64,000 nt of DNA from Micromonospora chokoriensis (GTDB lineage: Bacteria > Actinomycetota > Actinomycetes > Mycobacteriales > Micromonosporaceae), in contig NZ_LT607409.1 in NCBI RefSeq assembly GCF_900091505.1, forward strand, positions 4,402,001 through 4,466,000, written 5' to 3'. Numbering within the stretch: position 1 is the first letter of the stretch; the number at the start of each line of letters is the position of its first letter. A model generated the notes under the pieces. That model saw nothing but the letters and a program-made list of their open reading frames with translations, did not search any database and was not told where the DNA came from. The translations under genes and the position numbers were made by a program. Of this stretch, positions 9,401-16,653 are shown one piece after another.

Positions 9401-9722
9401 CGGCCGGGTCGCAGTGCGCTTCGGCGTCCGCGCGGGGCTGCGCGCCGCCCGGGGGTACGTGGTGCGCCGGGTCACCCGGCAGATCGTCGAGGCCGCGTCC
9501 CGTGACCTGCTCCAGGCCTTCCTCACCGAGATCCTGCTCAACGAGGTGCTGGAACGGGTCGTGCAGAAGCTGATGGAGCCGATCCTCGCGTACGTGGAAC
9601 GTGAGGCGATGCTCAGCGGCGCGGTCGGCGGCCCGGAGGGCGCCCGGTTCATCCTCATGGTGCTCGACTCCGCACCCGGTGGTGCCGCCGCCGGGCCGCG
9701 CGTACCGGTGGTGCGGCCGTGA
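6495..9722 (+). CDS. CIS-1 giant protein (tape-measure position or cargo)
   Basis: 1075 aa, GTG start, translationally coupled to the preceding gene. Architecture: N-terminal ~365 residues globular; residues ~366-435 a Gly/Ser-rich low-complexity linker; then a largely helical region; near residues 875-915 a strongly hydrophobic stretch (FATMVGIIALSVLCPPLGFV, VGVAVAAVDVAHAH); and a helical, partly amphipathic C-terminus. In P2 order this place belongs to the tape measure gpT, and hydrophobic segments occur in tape measures. But the globular N-domain plus flexible linker is atypical and would also suit a loaded effector. No catalytic motif is recognised. It is followed with GTGA overlap by the nuclease-like gene. 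Confidence 0.6.
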   Translation: MAISVHVPVRIRLDARSVTERPEAVTEALGAAVARALERSRREVVAPRGGYLEVRPGAPEFAWTGAGVQGVSPDDRRAFEARLRRRIDEVVTAARLDPGLPAGVALPLSRPAAELFDPQRMRHLLAVYRVPSYDDGGDAAEVPVDGDEPPPVTYRWLLRPAAYLAGHFAELAREAVRQHGGLPSGTPQGIIARVIGSDGRPVWAVMVTTTPLSVLTFERFGETVFRATPQPHFEVEERIPSPQPGTVTRRPVADRSALVSMVDEELSADIRHRLRIAQPRGETTSVDEYQAQIERAVDAEVTRRVDAILASVGGAVPTCLVVVSIGGVSLLLVGTEETDDNLHWTGTANLLPISVEHRPATPPDPNAPPGGGIGDGSGNGSGSGAGSGSGTGPGGAGGGPGGSGSGGLGTGTGPGGGAGGSGDGTGGARRGGFVFDPSSPSAPPGTDGRRFPAVTGEHSELRACAPFNGEPELAALGPDGDELRRLMDDIAFRLQMGEPCRYPANFCLQAAAMLRGRAAAISLLVGSAEREAFTRPVPEGSGRLGPLDFRPVASPAVQFLRHLAGVVPRLDRLAQLVMGRYSRPEHFARIQGGWIDTSASWNLHFVQAFSPAVKGAVGQLFVVGSQAMLVQLLLSSRTGIDARITHFDRYAPIFERLIVSQLTDYAELQGLRERLRRHEAARWTQTHTDLGGGTVATLSMANPSTAWYGAARAVSSAFLATEAALSSPGAAGEIVERDGATRIRDSHAVLWTLAEIEQALVIQRGEAEGVDPLVKQITDLPDVLARFAGNRAAIRDELWRVLQDMRRNNTEMLGRARTDARFAFRSSRISEHIPSATIPRGRYALQGIHLVTHQQIGEFFGGNLYYATGVDDLFSTELGREALSAFATMVGIIALSVLCPPLGFVVGVAVAAVDVAHAHQRERLYSSMLDPELVLTRTEVEVELFAAYLGLAMSLIPEAGTIGGAAVRGGRVAVRFGVRAGLRAARGYVVRRVTRQIVEAASRDLLQAFLTEILLNEVLERVVQKLMEPILAYVEREAMLSGAVGGPEGARFILMVLDSAPGGAAAGPRVPVVRP

Positions 9723-11197
9723 CCGGGCCCCGCCGGTTCCGCGCCGGCCGGTTCCTCGACGCCGCCGCCGTGCACGCCGCCGCCGACGCGAACCCCCGGC
9801 TGCGCCGGTTCATGCGGACAATCGCCGAGCACAGCGAGGCCGGCGAGGTGCGCTCCCGGCGGCTGCTGGAACACCTCATCCGGCGCATCGTCGACGACGT
9901 CGGCGACCTGCACCTCGGCAACGCGCTCAACCGGTTGGAGCGCATCGCCGTGCTGCGCGACAACATCGCCGCGATCCTCGACCACGTGCTGGAGGGCGGC
10001 ACCCTGCCCGAAGGGGTGCGGGTGGCCACCCTCGGTGAGTACTTCGACCAGCTCAGCACCGAGATGCGGGAGCTGAGCCGACCCCGCGACGGCATCGTCG
10101 GCGACGCGCCGCTGCGGTTGGCCGACGACGCGGGCGCGTACGCCGACTCGCTGCTGCGCGAGTTCGACGCCGGCAGCGGCGCGGCCGGCCGGCACGTCGA
10201 GCCCACCACGATGGTCGGCGACGCGTTCCGGGCCCTGCCCGCGGACCGGCAGGCCGCGCTGCGCCGCGCCGCCGAGCTGGAACCGGCCGCGCTGTGGCGC
10301 ACGGTGGCCGCCGAGAGCGAGAGCGCCAAGCGGGCCGCCGTCGCGGACCTGGAGACCCGCCTCGGCGGCCGGCTCACGCCCGACGAGGTGGCCCGGCTGC
10401 GGACCGCCGTCGACGACCTCGGCCGGGCCCGCTCCCGCGCCCTGCAGGTGAACGACGCCCGGCTCGCCGAGGCCCTCGCCCGGATCGGGGACGCGGACCT
10501 GCGGGCCGTGGTGGCCGGCGGCGACATCTGGCTCACCCAGCAGCTCGCCCTGCACAACCCGGAGGCACTGACCACCCTGTGGCGGCGTTTCCGGGACCGG
10601 GGCGGACGCGCCGACGACGGCCCCGGCTTCCGTGCCTACCTCCGGCACGACATGGTCACCTACGGTCGGGGGGTCCTCGGCGAGTACAGCGCGGCCTTCT
10701 CGCTGAGCAGCATCGAGCTGTTCCTCAAGGGCCCGGACGCCAACGTCAAGGTCGCCGGCACCGACCTGGTCGGCATCGGCCACGACGGCTGGGTGTGGCT
10801 GATCGACGACAAGTCGCACCGGGCCACCAGCGTCGCCGGGGTCAGCGCGCTCACCGACAACCTCGTCGCCAACCTGCGCCGCGACGCCGCCGACTTCCGC
10901 GACGCCATCGCCCGGCTGCACCGCGACGACCCCGGCTTCACCCCCGACCCGCGGATCCTCGACGCGATCTCCCGGATGGAGGACGCCGCCGCCGAGATCG
11001 ACCGGATCAACCGGCGCGGCTCCGCGTCCACCCGGCCCGCGCGGATCAGCGCGGCACTGGAGCAGCGCCGGCTGCGGCTGCGCGTCACCAGCGCCGCCGG
11101 CGAGGTCCGCGAGATCACCCAGGCCCTGCGCGACCTGGGCCTGGCCGTCGAACCCACCGGTACGCCGGTGCCACTGCCACCCACCGGAGGGCGCTGA
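9719..11197 (+). CDS. CIS-1 candidate effector with PD-(D/E)xK-like domain
   Basis: 492 aa, GTG overlapping the previous stop (GTGA). Residues 1-290 are helical and charged. Residues 320-370 carry a PD-(D/E)xK-like signature: a helix with E322 or E333 (GEYSAAFSLSSIELFLKG), then GTDLVGIGHDGWVWLIDDKS with D349 in the acidic position, a hydrophobic strand, and D363-x-K365. A helix follows with many charged residues. This resembles nuclease domains of toxin proteins. It has no place in the P2 tail order and interrupts it between the gpT-position gene and gpU. I infer a cargo nuclease or an accessory enzyme; no dedicated immunity gene is evident next to it. Confidence 0.55.
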   Translation: MTGPRRFRAGRFLDAAAVHAAADANPRLRRFMRTIAEHSEAGEVRSRRLLEHLIRRIVDDVGDLHLGNALNRLERIAVLRDNIAAILDHVLEGGTLPEGVRVATLGEYFDQLSTEMRELSRPRDGIVGDAPLRLADDAGAYADSLLREFDAGSGAAGRHVEPTTMVGDAFRALPADRQAALRRAAELEPAALWRTVAAESESAKRAAVADLETRLGGRLTPDEVARLRTAVDDLGRARSRALQVNDARLAEALARIGDADLRAVVAGGDIWLTQQLALHNPEALTTLWRRFRDRGGRADDGPGFRAYLRHDMVTYGRGVLGEYSAAFSLSSIELFLKGPDANVKVAGTDLVGIGHDGWVWLIDDKSHRATSVAGVSALTDNLVANLRRDAADFRDAIARLHRDDPGFTPDPRILDAISRMEDAAAEIDRINRRGSASTRPARISAALEQRRLRLRVTSAAGEVREITQALRDLGLAVEPTGTPVPLPPTGGR

Positions 11198-11199
11198 GC

Positions 11200-11700
11200 A
11201 TGGCCATCACCAGCAGCTTCATGCGGTACGGCACCGTGCCGTCGGCGATCATCAGCGACGGTGTGCTGCCGATCCCCCTGTGGGCGGTCACCGCCATCTC
11301 CCTCGCCCAGACGTACCACCTGCCGCCGATCGGCTCCACCGCGCACAAGGCGATCGTGGCCACCCACGACGACACCATCACGCTCACCGGTGTGCTGGTC
11401 GGGGCGGAACGCTACGCCTGGAAGTTCGCCCTGGAGACGATGGCCGAGGCGAGCAAACGCGGCACGGCCCTCGCCGCGTACTCCGGGGGGAAGTTCGGCG
11501 GGCTGATCCTGGTCACCTCGATGACCATCCGCACCGACATGCAGGTGCAGTCGTTGACCTTCAACGCCTCCGCCGCCCGCCGCGACGTCCTGGACACCAC
11601 CATCACCCTCGTCCACGTGCCCCGTCCCAGCCTGCTCGGCAAGCTGCTCGACGTGGCCAGCATCGGAGTCGGCGCGCTAGCCGACGGGTTGGGCAATTGA
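11200..11700 (+). CDS. GpU-like tail protein (CIS-1)
   Basis: 166 aa, ATG 2 bp after the previous stop, with GGAGG upstream. The middle matches the P2 gpU family pattern: DDTITLTGVLVGAERYAWKF, a helix LETMAEASKRGTALAAY, then GGLILVTSMTIRTDMQVQSL and a final strand DTTITLVHVPRPS. P2 gpU is a small structural tail protein needed for tail completion. The C-terminal tail is hydrophobic. It overlaps the next start by one base (TGATG). This gene is one of the clearest signs that CIS-1 descends from a P2-like tail. Confidence 0.75.
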   Translation: MAITSSFMRYGTVPSAIISDGVLPIPLWAVTAISLAQTYHLPPIGSTAHKAIVATHDDTITLTGVLVGAERYAWKFALETMAEASKRGTALAAYSGGKFGGLILVTSMTIRTDMQVQSLTFNASAARRDVLDTTITLVHVPRPSLLGKLLDVASIGVGALADGLGN

Positions 11701-12350
11701 TGCCACCGTTCCCGATCGACCGCTACCTGCTGCCGGAGACGCCCGTCGAGGTGCCCGCCGGGTTCACCGAGGTGCGGCAGAGCCTCACCGCCGGCCTCCC
11801 GCACCGCGTCGAGCTGGGCGCCGGTGTGCACGGCGTGCTGATCCTGCCCACCGGGCTGGCCCGGCAGTGGCTGGCCACCGACCCGCTCGCCGTGGTGAGC
11901 AGCTCCGCCGACGACCTGGCGCCCCGACCAGCGCCGCCGACCGCACCCCCGCCCCCGGCGCTGGTCGGCCGGGCGCCGCTGCGCCTCGTCGTCCGCCAGG
12001 GCACCCGGATCCTCGGCTCGGTGCCGTTCGCCGCCGGTCTGCGCCGGGTCTGCCCCGACGCCGGTACGCCCGCCGACACCACCGGCTCCGCCCGGGTCGC
12101 CGTCGAGGTGCTGGTGCTCGCCTGGGTGCTGCACGCCGGGACGGTACGCGGCTCCGGCGACTACGGCTCGTCGGTGACGCTGGCCTGGCGGCGCGCCGAC
12201 CAGGCGGTGGACCAGTTCGGGCCGCCGCCGATCAACGAGTTCGTCTGGCGTCGTCGTCCACCGGCCCAACGGGTCGAATCCGAGCTGGGCCCGGCCCGGC
12301 TGCGTTACCGCTACCTGCTCGACAAGAAGCTGCGGAGGGTGCTGCGATGA
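11700..12350 (+). CDS. CIS-1 protein in gpX position, 216 aa
   Basis: ATG shares a base with the preceding stop. P2 gpX, a LysM-like tail protein, lies here between U and D, but this product is three times longer and I see no convincing LysM. The N-terminus has a beta motif (FPIDRYLLPETPVEVPAGFT), followed by a Pro-rich linker (residues ~78-90) and a second domain with Arg-rich strands. The C-terminus is strongly basic (LRYRYLLDKKLRRVLR). Its role is probably structural, at the tube-baseplate junction, by position only. Confidence 0.55.
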   Translation: MPPFPIDRYLLPETPVEVPAGFTEVRQSLTAGLPHRVELGAGVHGVLILPTGLARQWLATDPLAVVSSSADDLAPRPAPPTAPPPPALVGRAPLRLVVRQGTRILGSVPFAAGLRRVCPDAGTPADTTGSARVAVEVLVLAWVLHAGTVRGSGDYGSSVTLAWRRADQAVDQFGPPPINEFVWRRRPPAQRVESELGPARLRYRYLLDKKLRRVLR

Positions 12351-14374
12351 CGCTCACGCCGTTCCAGACCGGTCAGGTCCGCCAGGGCGCGGTCGGCAAC
12401 GACGCCGGCTGGACCATCACCTTCCACCGGGAGACCCCGACCGGGCTCAGCCCCGACGTGGCGCTCACGCTGACCAGCGCCGACTACTACGCGGCCATCG
12501 ACGCCGCCCTGCCCGACGGGTTGGGTCCCGGCGCGTACACCGTCACCGTGCAGGGGCTGATCGACGAGCACTTCGCCGCGCTGCGCACCGCCGAGGGGCA
12601 ACCGCCGCTGGTGGCGAAGCTGCACCTGTACTGGCGCGACGCCAACACCTCGGTCGGCGCGTTCTTCACCAACCTGGTCGGCGTCAACGCCGGCCCCACC
12701 CCGGCCGAGCTGACCCAGGCGCTGGTCGCCGTCCTGCGGGTGACGAAGGTGCGCCGGCTCACCGGCGAACGGACGTACGACACCGAGTTGACCCTCGTCG
12801 AGCAGGCGTACGCCCGGCTCGGTCAGCGGGTCGCGCAACGGTTCGAGGCGGCCACGTTCAACGCCGCGGTCCAGACCATCGCCCAACGAACCGGAGTGGA
12901 CATCACCACCTGGGGCGCCAACCCGGACGGCACGATGACCCGGGGCGCCACCGAGGCGGCCGGCGACGAGCGGGCCGCCTTCGGCGCCGGGCTGCTCTAC
13001 CGTGCCGCGCTGGAGCGGATCGGCGGTGCGGTGCAGCAGTCGCTCAACGCGTACGGGCGGGGGATGCTGCTGATCCGCGACGGCACCGTGCACGTGGGTA
13101 AGCGGCCCATCCCGTACCCGGAGGGCGAACCGAAGCCGCTCACCCTCGCCACCGGCCTGCTGGCGTGCACCGAGAACGGCAGCCAGGACACCGACCCGTA
13201 CGCGGCCACCGAGGCCGGCGGCACCGCCGCGCCCCGCCGTCGGGCGTGGACGCTGACGCTCAAGGGCCGCCCGGACCTGAAGCCCGGTGACCTGGTGCGC
13301 TTCGACCCGCCCGCCACCGACGAGGCCACCACGCTGGGTAGCGTCGGCGCGGCGCTGCTCGGCTCGTTCGCCGCGCCGTTCGCCCCGTCGACCGGGGAGT
13401 TGGGTGCGGGGGCGAAACTGCTCTACCTCAGCGCCGCCCGGCACACACTGTCGCGTACCGCCGGTTTCGTCACTGTGGTGCAGGGCGTCGAGGTCGCCGC
13501 CGCCGCACAGGCCTGGGACAGCTGGAGCGACGCCTCCGGTGTGGCCGCCGCCGAACCGGCCGGCCCGACCTCGTCGCCCGGGGTGGCCGCCGCCGACGCG
13601 GTGCGCCGCGCCGCCCGGGCGGCCCGGGGCGAGACCCGCGGCCTGGAGATCGGCGAGGTACGCGCGGCGGCCACCAACGCCAGCGGCGCGGTCGAACCAC
13701 CGGCGCAGACCGAGACGGTGTGGGAGGGCCTCGTTCGCCCGGACGGCCGACCCAACGGCGCCCGCCGTCTTCCGGTACGCCGGGAACAGCCCGCGCCGCT
13801 GCCCGGGGTGACCTACCTGACCCCGTTCGCCTGGGGCGGCTGCGGGCTGATTCTGCCCCGCTACCCGGGCACCCGGGTGGCGCTCGCCTACCGCAACGGC
13901 GCGCCGGACGACCCGGTCGACGTCGGCGCGCTCTGGCCCACCGGGCACGCGCCGGTGTCCGAGCCGGGGGACTGGTGGCTCTCCCTGCCGGTGGGGGTGG
14001 CCAGCACCAGCCGCTCGTCGATCGGTGACACGGTGACCCCCGCCGACCACGACGGCAAGGTGGCGCACGACCTCACCGACGGCGACGGCAACCGGGTCAT
14101 CGAGCTGGGCGAGCTGACCGTGCGGGTGGGCCGGGCCCAGCTGAAGGGGCGCGGTCAACGCCCGGCCCGCGCCGACGAAGCCGACAGCATCACCATCGAA
14201 CACGCCGCCGGCGGGTCGTCGATCGTGATGAAGCAGGACGGCTCGATCACCATCACCGCCACGCAGATCGACCTGGACGCGGGCAACGGCGCGGTGAACA
14301 TCAGCGGCGGCACGGTCAGCATCGCCGCCGACGACGTCGACGTCCAGGTCGGCAACGCGATGAACGTCCACTGA
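12347..14374 (+). CDS. CIS-1 baseplate hub-spike protein (gpD/VgrG-like)
   Basis: 675 aa, ATGA overlap with the previous gene. The first ~370 residues contain hub-type barrels resembling gpD/gp27 (ELTLVEQAYARLGQRVAQRF; LKGRPDLKPGDLVRFDPP). Residues ~460-560 contain an OB-fold-like segment (RREQPAPLPGVTYLTPFAWG ... GTRVALAYRNGAPDDPVDVG) as in gp5/VgrG. The last ~70 residues are a repeating strand pattern (SIVMKQDGSITITATQIDLD, then GTVSIAADDVDVQVG), typical of the trimeric beta-helix spike. It would form the central hub and needle below the tube, capped by the next gene product. Confidence 0.85.
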   Translation: MTLTPFQTGQVRQGAVGNDAGWTITFHRETPTGLSPDVALTLTSADYYAAIDAALPDGLGPGAYTVTVQGLIDEHFAALRTAEGQPPLVAKLHLYWRDANTSVGAFFTNLVGVNAGPTPAELTQALVAVLRVTKVRRLTGERTYDTELTLVEQAYARLGQRVAQRFEAATFNAAVQTIAQRTGVDITTWGANPDGTMTRGATEAAGDERAAFGAGLLYRAALERIGGAVQQSLNAYGRGMLLIRDGTVHVGKRPIPYPEGEPKPLTLATGLLACTENGSQDTDPYAATEAGGTAAPRRRAWTLTLKGRPDLKPGDLVRFDPPATDEATTLGSVGAALLGSFAAPFAPSTGELGAGAKLLYLSAARHTLSRTAGFVTVVQGVEVAAAAQAWDSWSDASGVAAAEPAGPTSSPGVAAADAVRRAARAARGETRGLEIGEVRAAATNASGAVEPPAQTETVWEGLVRPDGRPNGARRLPVRREQPAPLPGVTYLTPFAWGGCGLILPRYPGTRVALAYRNGAPDDPVDVGALWPTGHAPVSEPGDWWLSLPVGVASTSRSSIGDTVTPADHDGKVAHDLTDGDGNRVIELGELTVRVGRAQLKGRGQRPARADEADSITIEHAAGGSSIVMKQDGSITITATQIDLDAGNGAVNISGGTVSIAADDVDVQVGNAMNVH

Positions 14375-14384
14375 GGGGAACGAC

Positions 14385-14708
14385 ATGGCCTTCGTGCTCA
14401 CCACGTCGAGCGACGTGCACTGCCCCAACCAGGGGAAGGTCTCTCCGGCCGGGCAGGGCAAGCTGACCGTCGACCACAAGCCGGTGGTCCGGCTCGACGG
14501 CATCAGCGGCAAGTCGGTGACCGGCTGCACCATCGCCACCAGCAACTCCACCAAGCAGTGCAGCACCGTGGTCTCGGCGACCGGAGCCGCCGGCAAGCTG
14601 ACTGTGGGCGGAGCCGGGGTGGCGCTGGGCTCGCTCGGCGGCGCCACCGACGGCAGCACCTCCGGCCTGGCCGCCACCGCCGGGCAGACCAAGCTGAAGG
14701 CGGTCTGA
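14385..14708 (+). CDS. PAAR-like spike-tip protein (CIS-1)
   Basis: 107 aa, ATG with GGGGAACG upstream, 10 bp after the hub gene. It has short Gly/Thr-rich strands and a Cys/His pattern (DVHCPNQGKVSPAGQGKLTV; GCTIATSNSTKQCSTVV) resembling PAAR-like/DUF4280 tip proteins that bind a metal and sharpen the spike. The length matches such tips. Position immediately after the hub-spike gene supports the call. The canonical Pro-Ala-Ala-Arg repeats are absent, so it belongs to a divergent subgroup. Confidence 0.65.
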   Translation: MAFVLTTSSDVHCPNQGKVSPAGQGKLTVDHKPVVRLDGISGKSVTGCTIATSNSTKQCSTVVSATGAAGKLTVGGAGVALGSLGGATDGSTSGLAATAGQTKLKAV

Positions 14709-14709
14709 G

Positions 14710-15213
14710 ATGGACCGCACCGAACGGGAACGGCAGGCCGCCCAGCGCCGCTACCTCGGCTGGGGCCTCGCCTTCGAACCCACCATGCCCGGTGTGGACC
14801 TGGCCCGCGACGTCGTCTTCGACGACGGCCCCGACGGCCGGGTGCTGGCCCTGGTCGCCGGCACCGACAACGTGGCGCAGAGCCTCGCGGTGGCGCTGAC
14901 CACGCTGCGCGGCTCGAACGTCTTCGACGCCACCTTCGGCTTCGACGGTCTCAACGCCCTCGCCGAGCAGATCGAGCCGAATCTGATCCGCGAACAGGTC
15001 CGCATCGGCATCATCACCCTGCTCGACCGCGACCCGCGCGTCCGCAAGATCGTCGACGTGAACCTCGACGACGGCCGGCTCGGCGCGGGCCGTGCCGACG
15101 ACGCGGCGGCGGCAGCGCTGCGGTCCTCCCGCACCCTCCAGGTCCAGGTCCAGTTCGAAACCATCACCGACGACCGGCTCTCGGTGCATCTCGGGGAGCT
15201 GCCAAATGTCTGA
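14710..15213 (+). CDS. gp25/W-like baseplate wedge protein (CIS-1)
   Basis: 167 aa, ATG one base after the previous stop. It has the GPW/gp25 pattern: an N-terminal entry, a helix (QSLAVALTTLRGSNVFDATF), Pro/Asn region with glutamate and a helix (EPNLIREQVRIGIITLLDRD), then a strand-rich end (KIVDVNLDDG; LQVQVQFETI). In myophages this family is the inner wedge that triggers sheath contraction. It overlaps the following gpJ-like gene by 8 bp, the same W-J order as P2. Confidence 0.8.
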   Translation: MDRTERERQAAQRRYLGWGLAFEPTMPGVDLARDVVFDDGPDGRVLALVAGTDNVAQSLAVALTTLRGSNVFDATFGFDGLNALAEQIEPNLIREQVRIGIITLLDRDPRVRKIVDVNLDDGRLGAGRADDAAAAALRSSRTLQVQVQFETITDDRLSVHLGELPNV

Positions 15214-16642
15214 TCCGACGCTCCCGGCCGAGCTGGCCGACGTCCTGGCCGTCGACGCCGCCGCCCTGCGGTCCACCGGCTCGACCGGCTTCGGCATCGT
15301 CGAGAGCGGCTTCGTGCCGAAGTCCTTCGCCCGGCTGCTCGCCGAGAAGCTGGCCACCGCCCGGCTGCTCTTCGGCGACGACATCGACCTGACCAGCGGC
15401 GCGGTGCTGCGCAAGGTCCTCGAACTGGCCGCGCTGGAGGACGCCCGACTGTGGGCGGCGCTCGGGGCCGTCTACGACAACTCGTACGTCGTGTCGGCGA
15501 CCGCCGACGCGCTGACCCGCCTCGGCGAGGAACTCGGCATCCCCCGGCCCTACCTGCCGGCGCGGGGCACGGTGAAGCTGACGCTGACCGCCGCGCTGCC
15601 CACCGGCCGCACCCAGCTCACGCTGCCCCGGGGTGCCCGACTGTCCACTCCCGGCGGGCACCACGTCGCCCTGGACGAGACGGTCGTGCTCTCCGCCGCC
15701 GTGGCCGAACGCGTACCGGCCGTCGCCGCCTTCTACCCCGGCCCCGCGCACAACCTCGACCCCGCGCAGCCCAACCAGAAGATCGACAGGTGGAACCGGG
15801 CCGACACCCTGCTGGCCGACCTGGACGACGCCGAGCAGGCCGCCGGCAAGGAGCTGGTGGAGATCACCCACACCGTCGCGCTGACCGGGGGTGAACAGCA
15901 GGTCCCCGACGCCCGCTACCGGCAACTGCTGCTGGCCGCGCCCCGCTCCATCTGGACGGCCGAGGCGATCGGCCTGGCCGTGGCGACCGTGCCCGGCGTA
16001 CGTCAGGTGCAGGTCTTCGACGGCCGGGGCGGGCTGGACCTCAACCAGTCCATCTTCGGCAACTTCAATTTCATCGAGCGGGTCTTCAGCACCGAACGTG
16101 ACCTGGGCAACCCGTACTACGTCACGGTCCTCGTCGCGCCCACCGCCGCGGCGATCTGGGACGGCCCGGACGGTCTGCACGCCGCCGTCGAGTCGGTCAT
16201 CGAGGACCTCCGCCCGGTGGGCATCTTCGCCTCCGTGGACCGCGCCGACGAGGTGGGCATCGGCGTCGAGGCGGACCTGGTGATCCGGGGCCTGCCCCTG
16301 CCCACCGGCTCGAAGGAGACGGTGAACGCGTCCACCGCCGCCACCGAGCTGCGCGCCCGCCTGCACGCCCGGCTGCGCCGCTACGTCGACGAGTTGCCCT
16401 TCGGCGAGCCGGTCCGCGCCGCCGAGGTGATCTGGACACTGATGAACGAGCCCGGCGTCGCGGACGTCCGCGACCTGCGGCTGGTCCGCTTCCCGGCCGA
16501 CTCGGCGGTGGTGGTCACCGGCAGCGCACCCACCGGCGACGGCGTCCAGCGACTGCCGGTCGGCGACAACGCGGTGCTCGCCGCGAACCAGGTGCCCGTC
16601 TACGTCGACCGGGACGACCCCCGGCCGTTCCGGATCGTCTGA
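15206..16642 (+). CDS. Baseplate J-like wedge protein (CIS-1)
   Basis: 478 aa. I chose the ATG at 15206, which overlaps the gp25-like gene by 8 bp; the longer frame upstream is only coding shadow. The baseplate-J features are visible: an N-terminal region starting a helix with LFGDDIDLTSGAVLRKVLEL, then LTRLGEELGIPRPYLPARGT and strands of the J core (VKLTLTAALPTGRTQLTLPR GA), and a C-terminal half with the conserved wedge subdomain (TVPGVRQVQVFDG ... LHARLRRYVDELPFGEPVRA). It joins hub to sheath through wedges with gp25. Confidence 0.8.
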   Translation: MSDPTLPAELADVLAVDAAALRSTGSTGFGIVESGFVPKSFARLLAEKLATARLLFGDDIDLTSGAVLRKVLELAALEDARLWAALGAVYDNSYVVSATADALTRLGEELGIPRPYLPARGTVKLTLTAALPTGRTQLTLPRGARLSTPGGHHVALDETVVLSAAVAERVPAVAAFYPGPAHNLDPAQPNQKIDRWNRADTLLADLDDAEQAAGKELVEITHTVALTGGEQQVPDARYRQLLLAAPRSIWTAEAIGLAVATVPGVRQVQVFDGRGGLDLNQSIFGNFNFIERVFSTERDLGNPYYVTVLVAPTAAAIWDGPDGLHAAVESVIEDLRPVGIFASVDRADEVGIGVEADLVIRGLPLPTGSKETVNASTAATELRARLHARLRRYVDELPFGEPVRAAEVIWTLMNEPGVADVRDLRLVRFPADSAVVVTGSAPTGDGVQRLPVGDNAVLAANQVPVYVDRDDPRPFRIV

Positions 16643-16653
16643 GCGGGGGCCCG

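Noticed and set aside
12311..14692. 793-codon minus-strand open frame
   Set aside because: Mirror of the CIS-1 hub-spike gene, with no ribosome site or motifs.
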